This document shows, piece after piece, positions 17,494-26,153 of a stretch of 64,000 nucleotides of DNA. The position numbers and the translations under genes are program-made. Source of the stretch: Alphaproteobacteria bacterium. GTDB lineage: Bacteria; Pseudomonadota; Alphaproteobacteria; JAVJRE01. Where the stretch lies: the NCBI GenBank assembly GCA_040218575.1, contig JAVJRE010000007.1, positions 62,001 through 126,000 of the forward strand, written 5' to 3'. Within the stretch, counting starts at the first letter, position 1; each line of letters begins with the position of its first letter. The notes beneath the pieces are model-generated. The model had not been told where the DNA came from. It searched no databases and saw nothing but the letters and a program-made list of their open reading frames with translations.

Positions 17494-18708
17494 ATGACGG
17501 TGACCTCACACGATACGGGCCCCGGCGCGGGCCCCGGTGCAGGTAAGGCCCGCTCGTCGCTGCTGTATGACCCGAAGGTGCGGGCCCTGTTCTTTCAGGG
17601 GCTGGTCCTGGTGTCGGTGGTGGTCATCGGCTGGATCATCATCCAGAACACCGTCACCAACATGGCCGCGGCGGGTCTTGCCTCCGGCTTTGGCTTTCTG
17701 GAGACCACCGCCGGCTTCGGCGTTACCTGGACACTGATTCCCTATAGCGAAGAGTCCAGCTATGGCTACGCCTTCGTGGTGGCCTTGCTGAACACGCTTC
17801 TGGTGTCGGCCATCGGCATCGTCCTGACGACGCTGCTGGGCTTTTTCATCGGCATCATGCGCCTGTCCAAGAACTGGCTGGTGGCGCGCATGGCCTGGGT
17901 CTATATCGAGACCCTGCGCAATATCCCGCTGCTGCTGCAGATTTTCTTCTGGTATTTCGCGGTTCTGCGCAACCTACCATCGCCGCGCGACAGCTTTGTC
18001 ATACCGTTCGGCCTGGGCGTCATCAACATTCGCGGTCTCTATCTGCCGTCGCCCACCATGGAACCGGGATTCAGCCTGATTCCCATCGGCTTTGTGCTGG
18101 GTCTGATCGGTGCTTATGGTCTGCGCCGCTGGTCGAAGCGGCGCCAGGCCAGGACCGGGCAGCAGTTTCCCGATGTGCTGGCGGGACTGGGGCTGATCAT
18201 CGGTTTGCCGGTCCTGGCGGCGCTGGCGGCGGGCGTGCCCTTCACCTGGAGCTATCCGGAGCTGCGCGGCTTCAATTTCGTCGGCGGCTTTTCGGTGATC
18301 CCGGAGTTTGTCGCGCTGTTGCTCGCGCTGACACTGTATACCGCGGCCTTCATTGCAGAGATCGTGCGGGCCGGCATTCAGGCGGTGAGCCACGGCCAGA
18401 CAGAGGCGGCGCATTCGCTAGGCCTGTCGCACAGCAAGACCCTGCGCCTGGTGGTGGTGCCCCAGGCCTTGCGGGTCATCGTGCCGCCGCTGATCAGCCA
18501 GTATCTCAACCTGTTCAAGAACTCCTCCCTGGCGGCGGCCATCGCCTATCCTGAGCTGATGCTGATTTTCGGCGGCGTCGTCCTCAATCAGACCGGCCAG
18601 GCCATAGAGGTGCTGGCCATCGTCATGGCGGTCTATCTGACCATCAGCCTGCTGATCTCGCTGGTGATGAATATCTACAACCGCAGCATCATGCTGGTGG
18701 AGCGCTGA
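17494..18708 (+). CDS. aapQ: General L-amino acid ABC transporter permease
   Basis: This 404-residue permease has a Gly/Pro-rich cytoplasmic leader and about eight membrane segments. The EAA loop is TEAAHSLGLSHSKTLRLVVVPQALRVIVPP. The domain order and length match AapQ/BztB, which is longer than ordinary HisM-type permeases because of inserted helices between the first and second parts of the core. With AapM it forms the heterodimeric channel for amino-acid uptake. The aapM start follows its stop by one base. Confidence 0.95.
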   Translation: MTVTSHDTGPGAGPGAGKARSSLLYDPKVRALFFQGLVLVSVVVIGWIIIQNTVTNMAAAGLASGFGFLETTAGFGVTWTLIPYSEESSYGYAFVVALLNTLLVSAIGIVLTTLLGFFIGIMRLSKNWLVARMAWVYIETLRNIPLLLQIFFWYFAVLRNLPSPRDSFVIPFGLGVINIRGLYLPSPTMEPGFSLIPIGFVLGLIGAYGLRRWSKRRQARTGQQFPDVLAGLGLIIGLPVLAALAAGVPFTWSYPELRGFNFVGGFSVIPEFVALLLALTLYTAAFIAEIVRAGIQAVSHGQTEAAHSLGLSHSKTLRLVVVPQALRVIVPPLISQYLNLFKNSSLAAAIAYPELMLIFGGVVLNQTGQAIEVLAIVMAVYLTISLLISLVMNIYNRSIMLVER

Positions 18709-18709
18709 G

Positions 18710-19810
18710 ATGTCGGTATTCGAGCGCGCCCCCGATCTGGCGCCACCGCGCACCTCTGTTGGTCTTATCGGCTGGCTGCGGTCCAACCTGTTCTCGTCAT
18801 GGTTCAATACCGCACTGACGATCCTGTCGCTGTGGATCATCTGGCAGGTGGTGCCGCCGTTCATTGACTGGGTGTTCTTTTCGTCCACCATCGCCGGCAA
18901 TTCGCGCGAGGCCTGCGCCGCGGTCAGCGGCGCCTGCTGGACCTATGTCAAGGTCTGGTTCTGGACCTTCATGTTCGGCTTCTATCCGGAGGACGAACGG
19001 TGGCGGGTGGTCCTGTCCTTCGCCATTCTGGTGTCCGCCGGCGCGCCCCTGTTTGTGGAGTCGTTCCGCCACAAACGGATACTCGGTGCCTTTCTCATGC
19101 TGGGCTATCCGCTGATCGCCTACTGGCTGTTCGTCGGCGGCTTCTTCGGTCTGGAACTGGTGCCGACCGAAGACTGGGGCGGCTTCTTCCTGACCCTGGT
19201 GATTGCCGGCATCGGCATTTTCTTCTCGCTGCCCATCGGCATCGTGCTGGCCCTGGGGCGGCGCTCTGAAATGCCGGCGGTGCGCATGCTGTGCACCGTA
19301 TTCATCGAGTTCTGGCGGGGCATCCCGCTGATCGTGTTCCTGTTCGTGGCCTCCAATGTCTTTCAACTGTTCCTGCCGCAAGGCGTCACCGTGGACAAGC
19401 TGATCCGCGCCCTGGTGGCGGTGGCTCTGTTCGCGTCGGCCTATATGGCGGAAGTGGTGCGCGGCGGCCTGCAATCCATACCCAAAGGCCAGTACGAGGC
19501 GGCGTCGGCGCTGGGTCTCGGCTATTGGCAGAGCATGGCGCAGGTGATCCTGCCGCAGGCGCTGAAAGCGGTAATCCCCGGCATCGTCAACACCTTCATC
19601 GGCCTGTTCAAGGACACCACGCTGGTGGCGATCATCAGCCTGCTGGACCTTCTGGGCCGTGTGCAGCAAAGCTTCAACGACCCGGACTGGGGCGGTTTCG
19701 CGATCGAGGGCTATGTCTTCACCGCCTTTGTCTTCTTCATCTTCTGCTACGGCATGTCACGCTACAGCCAGTCGGTTGAACGCCGACTGGGCGTCGGCGA
19801 CCGCCGTTGA
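18710..19810 (+). CDS. aapM: General L-amino acid ABC transporter permease
   Basis: This 366-residue permease starts one base after the aapQ stop. Multiple N-terminal membrane helices include an inserted periplasmic part (SREACAAVSGACWTYVK). The C-terminal core has FIEFWRGIPLIVFLFVAS and an EAA loop QYEAASALGLGYWQSMAQVILPQALKAVIPG. These features match AapM/BztC. It is the AapQ partner in the inner membrane. The C-terminus ends SVERRLGVGDRR. The aapP gene begins 30 bp downstream. Confidence 0.95.
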   Translation: MSVFERAPDLAPPRTSVGLIGWLRSNLFSSWFNTALTILSLWIIWQVVPPFIDWVFFSSTIAGNSREACAAVSGACWTYVKVWFWTFMFGFYPEDERWRVVLSFAILVSAGAPLFVESFRHKRILGAFLMLGYPLIAYWLFVGGFFGLELVPTEDWGGFFLTLVIAGIGIFFSLPIGIVLALGRRSEMPAVRMLCTVFIEFWRGIPLIVFLFVASNVFQLFLPQGVTVDKLIRALVAVALFASAYMAEVVRGGLQSIPKGQYEAASALGLGYWQSMAQVILPQALKAVIPGIVNTFIGLFKDTTLVAIISLLDLLGRVQQSFNDPDWGGFAIEGYVFTAFVFFIFCYGMSRYSQSVERRLGVGDRR

Positions 19811-19840
19811 TGCCATCCCGCGGGAAACGAGGACACCGTC

Positions 19841-20647
19841 ATGAGTGACATGCCATCGAGCAGCGCCAACGCCGCCGACGATCAGGCGCCGCGCGACAGC
19901 CTGAAGTCCGACGAGGTGGTCATCGAGCTTTCCGGCGTTCACAAATGGTTCGGCGAGTTTCATGTGCTCAAGGACATCGATCTCAGTGTCCACCGGGGCG
20001 AGCGCATCGTTGTCTGTGGCCCGTCGGGCTCCGGCAAATCCACCATGATCCGCTGCATCAACCGGCTGGAGGAGCACCAGCAGGGGCGCATCGTGGTGGA
20101 CGGCATCGAGCTGACCAATGACCTGAAGCAGATCGACAGCGTCCGTCGCGAAGTGGGGATGGTGTTTCAGCAATTCAACCTGTTTCCCCATCTGACGGTG
20201 CTGGAGAATGTGACCCTGGCGCCGATCTGGGTGCGCAAGATGCCGCGCCGTGAAGCGGTGGAGTCGGCCATGCGCTATCTGGAACAGGTGCGCATCCCCG
20301 AACAGGCCGACAAATATCCGGGCCAGTTGTCCGGCGGCCAGCAACAGCGCGTGGCCATTGCCCGGGCGCTGGCCATGCGGCCGAAGATCATGCTGTTCGA
20401 CGAGCCCACATCGGCGCTTGATCCGGAAATGATCAAGGAAGTGCTGGACGTCATGATCAACCTGGCGGAGGCCGGCATGACCATGATCGTGGTCACCCAT
20501 GAAATGGGATTTGCCCGCACCGTGGCCGACCGCATCATCTTCATGGATGGCGGCGAGATCGTCGAACAGGCACCGCCGGAGACGTTTTTCTCCAATCCCG
20601 AAAGCGACCGCACCAAACTGTTCCTCAGCCAGATTCTGGCCCACTGA
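19841..20647 (+). CDS. aapP: General L-amino acid ABC transporter ATP-binding protein
   Basis: This 268-residue ABC ATPase carries Walker [10 protein letters not shown] (residues 60-68), the Q-loop [17 protein letters not shown], signature [15 protein letters not shown], Walker [15 protein letters not shown] and H-loop VTHEMGFAR. The polar-amino-acid uptake pattern and operon position identify it as the motor of the Aap importer. The N-terminal 25 residues are a Ser/Asp-rich extension. It is the last gene of aapJQMP; no clear terminator follows. Confidence 0.95.
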   Translation: MSDMPSSSANAADDQAPRDSLKSDEVVIELSGVHKWFGEFHVLKDIDLSVHRGERIVVCGPSGSGKSTMIRCINRLEEHQQGRIVVDGIELTNDLKQIDSVRREVGMVFQQFNLFPHLTVLENVTLAPIWVRKMPRREAVESAMRYLEQVRIPEQADKYPGQLSGGQQQRVAIARALAMRPKIMLFDEPTSALDPEMIKEVLDVMINLAEAGMTMIVVTHEMGFARTVADRIIFMDGGEIVEQAPPETFFSNPESDRTKLFLSQILAH

Positions 20648-20736
20648 GCCAGCCCGGTCGCAGCCGGCCACCTGGTTGCCGGCGGGCGCATGATTCGGGC
20701 GGCATCTGACGAAGCTATCCGCTATGACCGGCGGCG

Positions 20737-21676
20737 ATGGACAGCAACGCGGCCTTGAATCCGATCAATCGTACAATGGGGCCCATGGAATGGGGCCTGC
20801 TGGTCTCGCTGGCGGTGCTGTGGGGCGGCTCTTTCTTTTTCAATGGCGTGGCGGTGCGGAAAGCCGACCTTCACTGTGGTCGCGGTGCGGGTGGCGGGCG
20901 GCGCTGCCATTTTGTGGCTGGTGATGGGGCTGAGCGGGCAGCGTCTGGCCTTCGGCTGGCCGGTGTGGCGGGCCCTGGCGGTCATGGGGGTGCTCAACAA
21001 CGCCATACCGTTCAGCCTGATTGTCTGGGGTCAGGCCCATATCGCCTCCGGCGTGGCGTCGATTTTCAATGCCACAACGCCGCTGTTTACAGTGGTGGTG
21101 GCGCATGCGCTGACCCGTGGCGAGCGGCTGGACGTCGGGCGCGTGGCCGGTGTTCTGCTGGGCCTGGCCGGCGTGGCAGTGATGATGGGGATTGCCGCGG
21201 CGGGCCCGTTCGGGGTGGCGATCATCGCCCAGGCGGCGATTCTGGGTGCGGCCCTGTCCTATGCCTTCGCCGGCGTCCACGGCCGCAGATTTCGCCGCCT
21301 GGGCCTTTCGCCACTGGCCACGGCGACGGGGCAGTTGCTGGCCTCCAGCCTGATCCTGCTGCCGCTGGCGATCGTGGTGGACCGACCCTGGACGCTGCCG
21401 GCGCCGGGTCCGGAGACCGTCGGCGCGCTGATCGGCCTGGCGGTGCTGGCGACGGCGCTGGCCTATGTGGTGTTCTTCCGCATTCTGGCCATGGCCGGCG
21501 CCACTAACCTGGCGCTGGTGACTTTTCTGATTCCGGTGGTGGCAGTGGGGCTGGGCGTCGCCCTGTTGGGCGAGGCGCTGTTGCCGCGGCATCTGGCTGG
21601 CTTTGCCTTGATCGGTCTCGGCCTGGCGGCCATTGACGGGCGGCTCTGGGCGTGGCTGCGACGCAGATCCGCTTAG
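20737..21676 (+). pseudogene. EamA/DMT-family transporter with an apparent one-base frameshift
   Basis: The first 41 codons from ATG 20737 (MEWGLLVSLAVLWGGSFFFNGVAV) are a normal EamA start, then the frame turns to nonsense. The rest of the protein (PTFTVVAVRVAGGAAILW and onward) continues in another frame to 21676. Deleting one A from the AAA at 20860-20862 restores VRKPTFTVVAVR and one 312-residue protein with two EamA repeats. It is either a real pseudogene or a base-calling error in the read. The distal frame alone would begin at ATG 20843. Confidence 0.8.
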
Positions 21677-21698
21677 CGCCCCATGGGGCCGGCACCGG

Positions 21699-22565
21699 TC
21701 AAGGCTTGCGGGCCAGAAGTGAAAAGCTGAGCGGCATCTGCGCCACGCCGGCCGGTAATCGCCACATATGGTCGGTTGCCGGCTCCAGCCCCCGCATGCA
21801 CCGCCAGGCCGCCACGTCATGCTCGTGCAGGAAATCAATCACCAGGCCAGCGGCGGTCAGGGCGGTGACGATGCGGCCAAGGCCATGCGCCCATTCATGA
21901 GCCGGCAGGCCCGGCGCCGCACTGTTGGAGCCGGCATAGTCATTGTTCCAGATGGCGGTATCCGGACGGCGGCCGGTCTGGTAGTTCCACTTGAGGCGGA
22001 CAACACCGTCTGCCGGCGACCAGTCTTCATCGGCCGCACCGGCCATGGGGTGACCGTCCACTACATAGAAGACTCCGCCGGGCGCCAGATTGGCGGCCAC
22101 CAGACGGGCCAGCTCGTCCATGTCCGGCAGCCAGCAGAGCGCGCCCCAGGACATGAAGACGATGTCGTAAGGCGGGGTCAGGTGCGGCTGGCAGGTGCGG
22201 ACATCACTGGCGATGAAGGTGGCGGCAAGATTGCTTTGCCGCGCCAGATCGCGGGCGGCGGCAATGGCCTTGGGCGCGATATCGACGCCGGTGACCGTGG
22301 CGCCGCGCCGGGCCCAGCACAGGGTATCGAGACCGAAACGGCATAGCAGGTGGAGCAGTCGCTTGCCGGCGACGTCGCCGACCTCGCGGCTTTCGATAGG
22401 GCCGAGCCGGTCGGCGCCGGCAAGAAAGCCGGCCACGTCATAGAGCGGCGCTTTCAGATGATCGTCCACCAGGCCATCCCACAGGGTGCGGTTGGCGCTG
22501 ATGGCCTGCCCAGTCTCACCGCCAGTCTCGCTGCCAGCGTCGTTGTCAGGCTGGCGGCCGGTCAC
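21699..22565 (-). CDS. Class I SAM-dependent methyltransferase
   Basis: The start is GTG 22565, overlapping the oxidoreductase stop by GTGA, giving 288 residues. The fold-defining pieces are LLHLLCRFGLDTLCWARRGATVTGVDIAPKAI (SAM site; Cys replaces the usual Gly of the GxG turn) and VFMSWGALCWLPD. GGVFYVVDGHP follows. A C-terminal EWAHGLGRIVTALTAAGLVIDFLHEHD matches unassigned small-molecule methyltransferases. The substrate is unknown. As the last gene of the cysteine-synthase operon it might act on a sulfur-containing amino acid or keto acid, which is speculation from context. Confidence 0.82.
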   Translation of the reverse strand: MTGRQPDNDAGSETGGETGQAISANRTLWDGLVDDHLKAPLYDVAGFLAGADRLGPIESREVGDVAGKRLLHLLCRFGLDTLCWARRGATVTGVDIAPKAIAAARDLARQSNLAATFIASDVRTCQPHLTPPYDIVFMSWGALCWLPDMDELARLVAANLAPGGVFYVVDGHPMAGAADEDWSPADGVVRLKWNYQTGRRPDTAIWNNDYAGSNSAAPGLPAHEWAHGLGRIVTALTAAGLVIDFLHEHDVAAWRCMRGLEPATDHMWRLPAGVAQMPLSFSLLARKP

Positions 22566-23701
22566 GACGCGGCGGCGAAGCGAGTAATGGCGAAGGCGTC
22601 GATGGGTGTCGTGCTGCGGCCGCTGAGCACCAGATCGGCAAGGACCGCGCCGGCGGCTGGGCCGATCTGAAAGCCATGGCCGGAGAAGCCGAAGCCATGC
22701 AGCAGGCCGTCGGTGGTGGCGCTGGGTCCCAGCACCTGGACCCCGTCCTCCATATAGCCCTCGACGCCGCTCCAGGCACGACGGACCTTCATGTCCTTAA
22801 GGGCCGGCGCCAGGCGCAGGGCGGCGGCCAGGGTTGCCCGGCTGGTCTGCTCCACCGGCTCGGCGTTCTCACCATCGTCCAGCAAGCGGCCATAGCCGCC
22901 ACCGAAGAATATGCGACCGTCCGCTGCCTGACGCAGATAGACCGCACCGGAGACGCAGCCGAGAACAGGGCTGATGAGGGCTGGCAGAGGTTCGCTTTCG
23001 GCCATTTGCGGTGCGCGCGGCGCCATGGGCGCCGGCTCGCCGAACTGGCGGGCGATTTCGTTGGCCCAGGCGCCGGCGGCGTTGATCAGGTGGGACGACA
23101 GGAAGGTGAGGCTGTCGCCGGCGGCGGTGCAGGCGGTCACCTGGAACTCATCGCCGTCGTGACTTATGTGGCGGGCCGGCGCGCCCTCGTGAATGGTGGC
23201 GCCGGCCTGGCGCGCGGCGGCGGCGAAAGCCGGGGTCACGGTGGTCGGATCGGCCTGGCCATCGGTCGGCGACCAGCTGCCGCCAACCACCTCCGGCCCG
23301 GCCCAGGGATGGCGCCGGCGCAGTTCCGCGGCGGAGAGCATTTCAAGGTCCAGCCCATGTTCGCCCGCGGCGGCGGCATAGGCGGTGAGCTTCGCCAGTT
23401 CGTCCTCGCTGAGGGCCATCTGCAGGTGTCCGGTGGGACGGAAACCGCAGTCGCTGCCCAGCATCTGGGGGAACCGGTCCCACATGTCGCGGGCGCGGCG
23501 GGCCAAGGGCAGTTCAGGCAGCTTGCGCTGCTGTTGGCGGACACCGCCGAAATTGAGGCCGGACGCCTTTTCGCCGACCAGGCCGCGCTCCAGCAGCACC
23601 ACATCGAGTCCACGCAAAGCGAGATGGAGCGCGGCGGAGCAGCCGACCGTGCCGCCACCGACAATGATCACATCGCAGATACGGGCGGGCGGTCCTGCCA
23701 C
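22562..23701 (-). CDS. FAD-dependent oxidoreductase, DAO (D-amino acid/sarcosine oxidase) family
   Basis: The start is GTG 23701, 3 bp after the sulfurtransferase stop, giving 379 residues. The FAD site is DVIIVGGGTVGCSAALHLALRG with VVLLERG. SSHLINAAGAWANEIA is the second DAO signature and HGFGFSGHGFQIGPAAGAVLADLV the C-terminal flavin contact. The family oxidises amines and amino acids to imino or keto acids with H2O2 or another acceptor. In this operon, oxidation of a cysteine-like amino acid to a thiol keto acid for the sulfurtransferases is possible but not shown. Confidence 0.87.
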   Translation of the reverse strand: MAGPPARICDVIIVGGGTVGCSAALHLALRGLDVVLLERGLVGEKASGLNFGGVRQQQRKLPELPLARRARDMWDRFPQMLGSDCGFRPTGHLQMALSEDELAKLTAYAAAAGEHGLDLEMLSAAELRRRHPWAGPEVVGGSWSPTDGQADPTTVTPAFAAAARQAGATIHEGAPARHISHDGDEFQVTACTAAGDSLTFLSSHLINAAGAWANEIARQFGEPAPMAPRAPQMAESEPLPALISPVLGCVSGAVYLRQAADGRIFFGGGYGRLLDDGENAEPVEQTSRATLAAALRLAPALKDMKVRRAWSGVEGYMEDGVQVLGPSATTDGLLHGFGFSGHGFQIGPAAGAVLADLVLSGRSTTPIDAFAITRFAAAS

Positions 23702-23704
23702 GGC

Positions 23705-24559
23705 TCAGGCTCCGGTGGCCAGCGGCAGGTCACTGCCGCCCCATTCAGTCCACGAGCCGTCATAGACCGCTACGATGTCGCGGCCGATGCTGGCCAGTGC
23801 GAGAGCCAGAATACAGGCGCTGACACCGGAACCGCAGGAGGTGGTGACCGGCCGTGCCAGGTCCACGCCGGCCTCGGCAAAGGCGCTGCGAATGGCGTCG
23901 GCAGAACGCAAACGCGCTGTCTGGCTGTCGAGAACCTGACTGAACGGCAGGTTGATGGCGCCTGGAATGTGACCGGCGCGCAGACCCGGCCGTGGTTCGG
24001 GTTCGGCCCCCGCGAAACGGCCGGGCGCGCGGGCGTCCACCACCTGTTCGCTATGGCTGGTCTGGTTGGCCGCCATCTGCCGGCGCGAACGGATCAGATC
24101 GCTGCGGCGACGGGCGGTGAAGATGGCCGGGGACGGCGAGGCGGCGCCGGTCTCGATTGCGCCGCCGGCGGCTTGCCAACCCGTCAAGCCGCCCTCCAGG
24201 ACCGCCACCCGCTCATGACCCATGGCCCGCAGCATCCACCAGACGCGCGGCGCGGCGAACAACCCGTTGGTGTCATAGACGATGATGGCGTGATCGGAGC
24301 CGAGGCCGAGAGCGCCCACCTGCTCAGCGAACTGCTCCGGCGTGGGGAGCATGTGCGGCAGGTCGCTGCTTTTGTCGGCGATGGCATCGAAATCAAAATG
24401 CACCGCACCCGGAATATGGCCGGCGGCGAACTCCACCGCGCCGTCCCGGTCAACGGTCGGCAGATACCAGGTGGCATCCGCCACCCGCACATCGGGCGCG
24501 TTCAGATGGGCGCGAAGCCATTGGGCGTCCACGGTCGGCGTGGGTAGATCGGTGGTCAT
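23705..24559 (-). CDS. Sulfurtransferase, 3-mercaptopyruvate type (copy 1)
   Basis: This 284-residue protein has two rhodanese domains. The N-terminal one is inactive (GHIPGAVHFDFDAIADKSSDLPHMLP). The C-terminal one carries C242 in CGSGVSAC, close to the CGSGVT loop of 3-mercaptopyruvate sulfurtransferases and unlike the CRKGVT of thiosulfate types. It should move sulfane sulfur from 3-mercaptopyruvate to a thiol acceptor, releasing pyruvate. A paralogue of similar length precedes it, overlapping by ATGA. Confidence 0.9.
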   Translation of the reverse strand: MTTDLPTPTVDAQWLRAHLNAPDVRVADATWYLPTVDRDGAVEFAAGHIPGAVHFDFDAIADKSSDLPHMLPTPEQFAEQVGALGLGSDHAIIVYDTNGLFAAPRVWWMLRAMGHERVAVLEGGLTGWQAAGGAIETGAASPSPAIFTARRRSDLIRSRRQMAANQTSHSEQVVDARAPGRFAGAEPEPRPGLRAGHIPGAINLPFSQVLDSQTARLRSADAIRSAFAEAGVDLARPVTTSCGSGVSACILALALASIGRDIVAVYDGSWTEWGGSDLPLATGA

Positions 24560-25416
24560 GGCTCACTCCGCAGGTCGGGCACCGCTGCCTTGGGGGTATC
24601 GGGCAGGGAGCCCCATTCATTCCATGATCCGTCATAGACCGGAACCGTGCGCAAGCCCAGCTCGTGCAGGGCCAGGGCCACGGTGCAGGCGACAACGCCG
24701 CCGCCACAGGTGGTCACCAGCGGGCGGGCCGGATCAACTCCGGCGTCGCGGAGACGTTGGGCGAGCGTATCGGCGGGAAGAAGGGTACCGGTGGCGGCAT
24801 CGACCAGAGTGCTCCACGGCAGACTGTAGCTGCCGGGAATGTGGCCGCCGCCTTTGCTCTGGCCATTGAAACTGGCGGCGCCGCGGCCGTCGGCGATCTG
24901 TTCCGATCCGGCCGCCTGGCAATGGCGCATCTGTTCCAGGGTGCGCAGCAGTTCCGGCCGGTACCTTGCGGCATAAGGAACAGGCCGGCGGGCCGGCGGC
25001 GGACCGCTTTCGACGGGCCGGCCTTCCGCTTGCCAGGCGGTCATCCCGCCGTCCAGCACATGGACCCGTTCATGCCCCATGACGCGGAACATCCACCACA
25101 GCCGCGGCGCGGAAAAGAGCCCATTGCTGTCATAGATGACCAGCGTGTGGTCCTGGCCGATGCCGAGCTGGCCCACATGGGCGGAGAAGGCGTCGGGCGA
25201 CGGCAGGGTGAGAGGGAGCGGGCTATGGGTGTCGCGCAGGCGGCCGAAATCAATCCGCAACGCGGCCGGAATGTGCGCCGCCAGATACTCGGCGTCGGCA
25301 TCGCGGCCGGCGTCGGGCATGTGCCAGGTGCCATCAATCACAACCAGCCGCTCCTGCGCCGTGGTGGCAAGGCGGTCTGCCAGCCATCGGGTGGAGACGA
25401 GGGCGCTGTCGCTCAC
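24556..25416 (-). CDS. Sulfurtransferase, 3-mercaptopyruvate type (copy 2, variant active loop)
   Basis: This 286-residue tandem paralogue of the next gene also has two rhodanese domains. Shared blocks include YDSNGLFSAPRLWWMFRVMGHERV and a YDGSWNEWGS end. The active Cys is C237 in CGGGVVAC, a looser loop than the CGSGVS of copy 1, so donor or acceptor specificity may differ. The gene starts inside the AlaX stop (ATGA) and ends inside the copy 1 start. It is presumably cytoplasmic. Confidence 0.9.
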   Translation of the reverse strand: MSDSALVSTRWLADRLATTAQERLVVIDGTWHMPDAGRDADAEYLAAHIPAALRIDFGRLRDTHSPLPLTLPSPDAFSAHVGQLGIGQDHTLVIYDSNGLFSAPRLWWMFRVMGHERVHVLDGGMTAWQAEGRPVESGPPPARRPVPYAARYRPELLRTLEQMRHCQAAGSEQIADGRGAASFNGQSKGGGHIPGSYSLPWSTLVDAATGTLLPADTLAQRLRDAGVDPARPLVTTCGGGVVACTVALALHELGLRTVPVYDGSWNEWGSLPDTPKAAVPDLRSEP

Positions 25417-26153
25417 GGACTGGTCACCGCTTCGTCGAAGGCGATGGCGACGCGGCGGTTCTGCCGGCCCTTTTTTTCGATTCTGGTGACGATGACACGG
25501 CCGATTTCGCCAGTGCGGCGGAGGTGGGTGCCGCCACAGGGTTGCAGGTCCTGGCCTTCCACCTCGATCAGGCGGACGCGGCCGCTGCCGGTGGGCGGCT
25601 TGACCGCCATGGTTTTCACCAGGTCGGGATTGGCGGCCAGCTCTTCATCGCTGATCCAGCGGGCGCTGACTCTGGCATCCCGTTCAATCAGCGCGTTGAG
25701 CTGCGCCGTCAGCTCGGCCTTGTCGAGGATCGCCTCGGCGATATCCAGGTCCATTCGCGCCTTGTCGGCGGCGATCTGACCGCCGGTCACCGGGTAGGGT
25801 AGCAGGGCCGACAGCAGGTGCAGGCAGGTGTGCATTCGCATGTGACGGTGGCGGCGGTCCCAGTCCAGCTCTGCGGTCACCGTGTCGCCCGCGGCTGGCG
25901 CCGGAGCGTCGGCCGCCAGTATATGCAGCACATCGTCCGGCCTCTCGCCTTTGATGGTGGTGGCGACCGGGCAGGCGGTGCCGTCGGCCAGAACCAGGCG
26001 GCCGCTATCGCCTGGCTGACCGCCGCCGGTGGGGTAGAAGACCGTGCGGTCAAGACGCACGGCGCGGCCGCCACGCTCGTCCGTAGTGACGGCGGTCACG
26101 GTCGCCGTGCAGGTGCGGGCATAGGCGTCATCGCGAAACAGCAGTTCGCTCAT
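25413..26153 (-). CDS. Alanyl-tRNA editing protein, AlaX family
   Basis: This 246-residue stand-alone editing domain has the zinc ligands H108 and H112 (MHTCLHLLSAL), then C206 and H210 (CGGTHLRRTGEIG), with YPTGGGQPGD near residue 40. AlaX proteins hydrolyse Ser or Gly wrongly attached to tRNA-Ala, and some act on other mischarged tRNAs. Length fits the mid-size AlaX-M group. It overlaps cysK and a sulfurtransferase gene, an unusual setting that might point to cleaning up a mischarge linked to sulfur amino acids. Confidence 0.92.
   Translation of the reverse strand: MSELLFRDDAYARTCTATVTAVTTDERGGRAVRLDRTVFYPTGGGQPGDSGRLVLADGTACPVATTIKGERPDDVLHILAADAPAPAAGDTVTAELDWDRRHRHMRMHTCLHLLSALLPYPVTGGQIAADKARMDLDIAEAILDKAELTAQLNALIERDARVSARWISDEELAANPDLVKTMAVKPPTGSGRVRLIEVEGQDLQPCGGTHLRRTGEIGRVIVTRIEKKGRQNRRVAIAFDEAVTSP

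Noticed and set aside
22676-24547. 623-codon plus-strand ORF.
   Set aside because: It is antisense to the FAD oxidoreductase and first sulfurtransferase, both well supported. Its product is Gly/Ala/Arg-rich with no recognisable motif.
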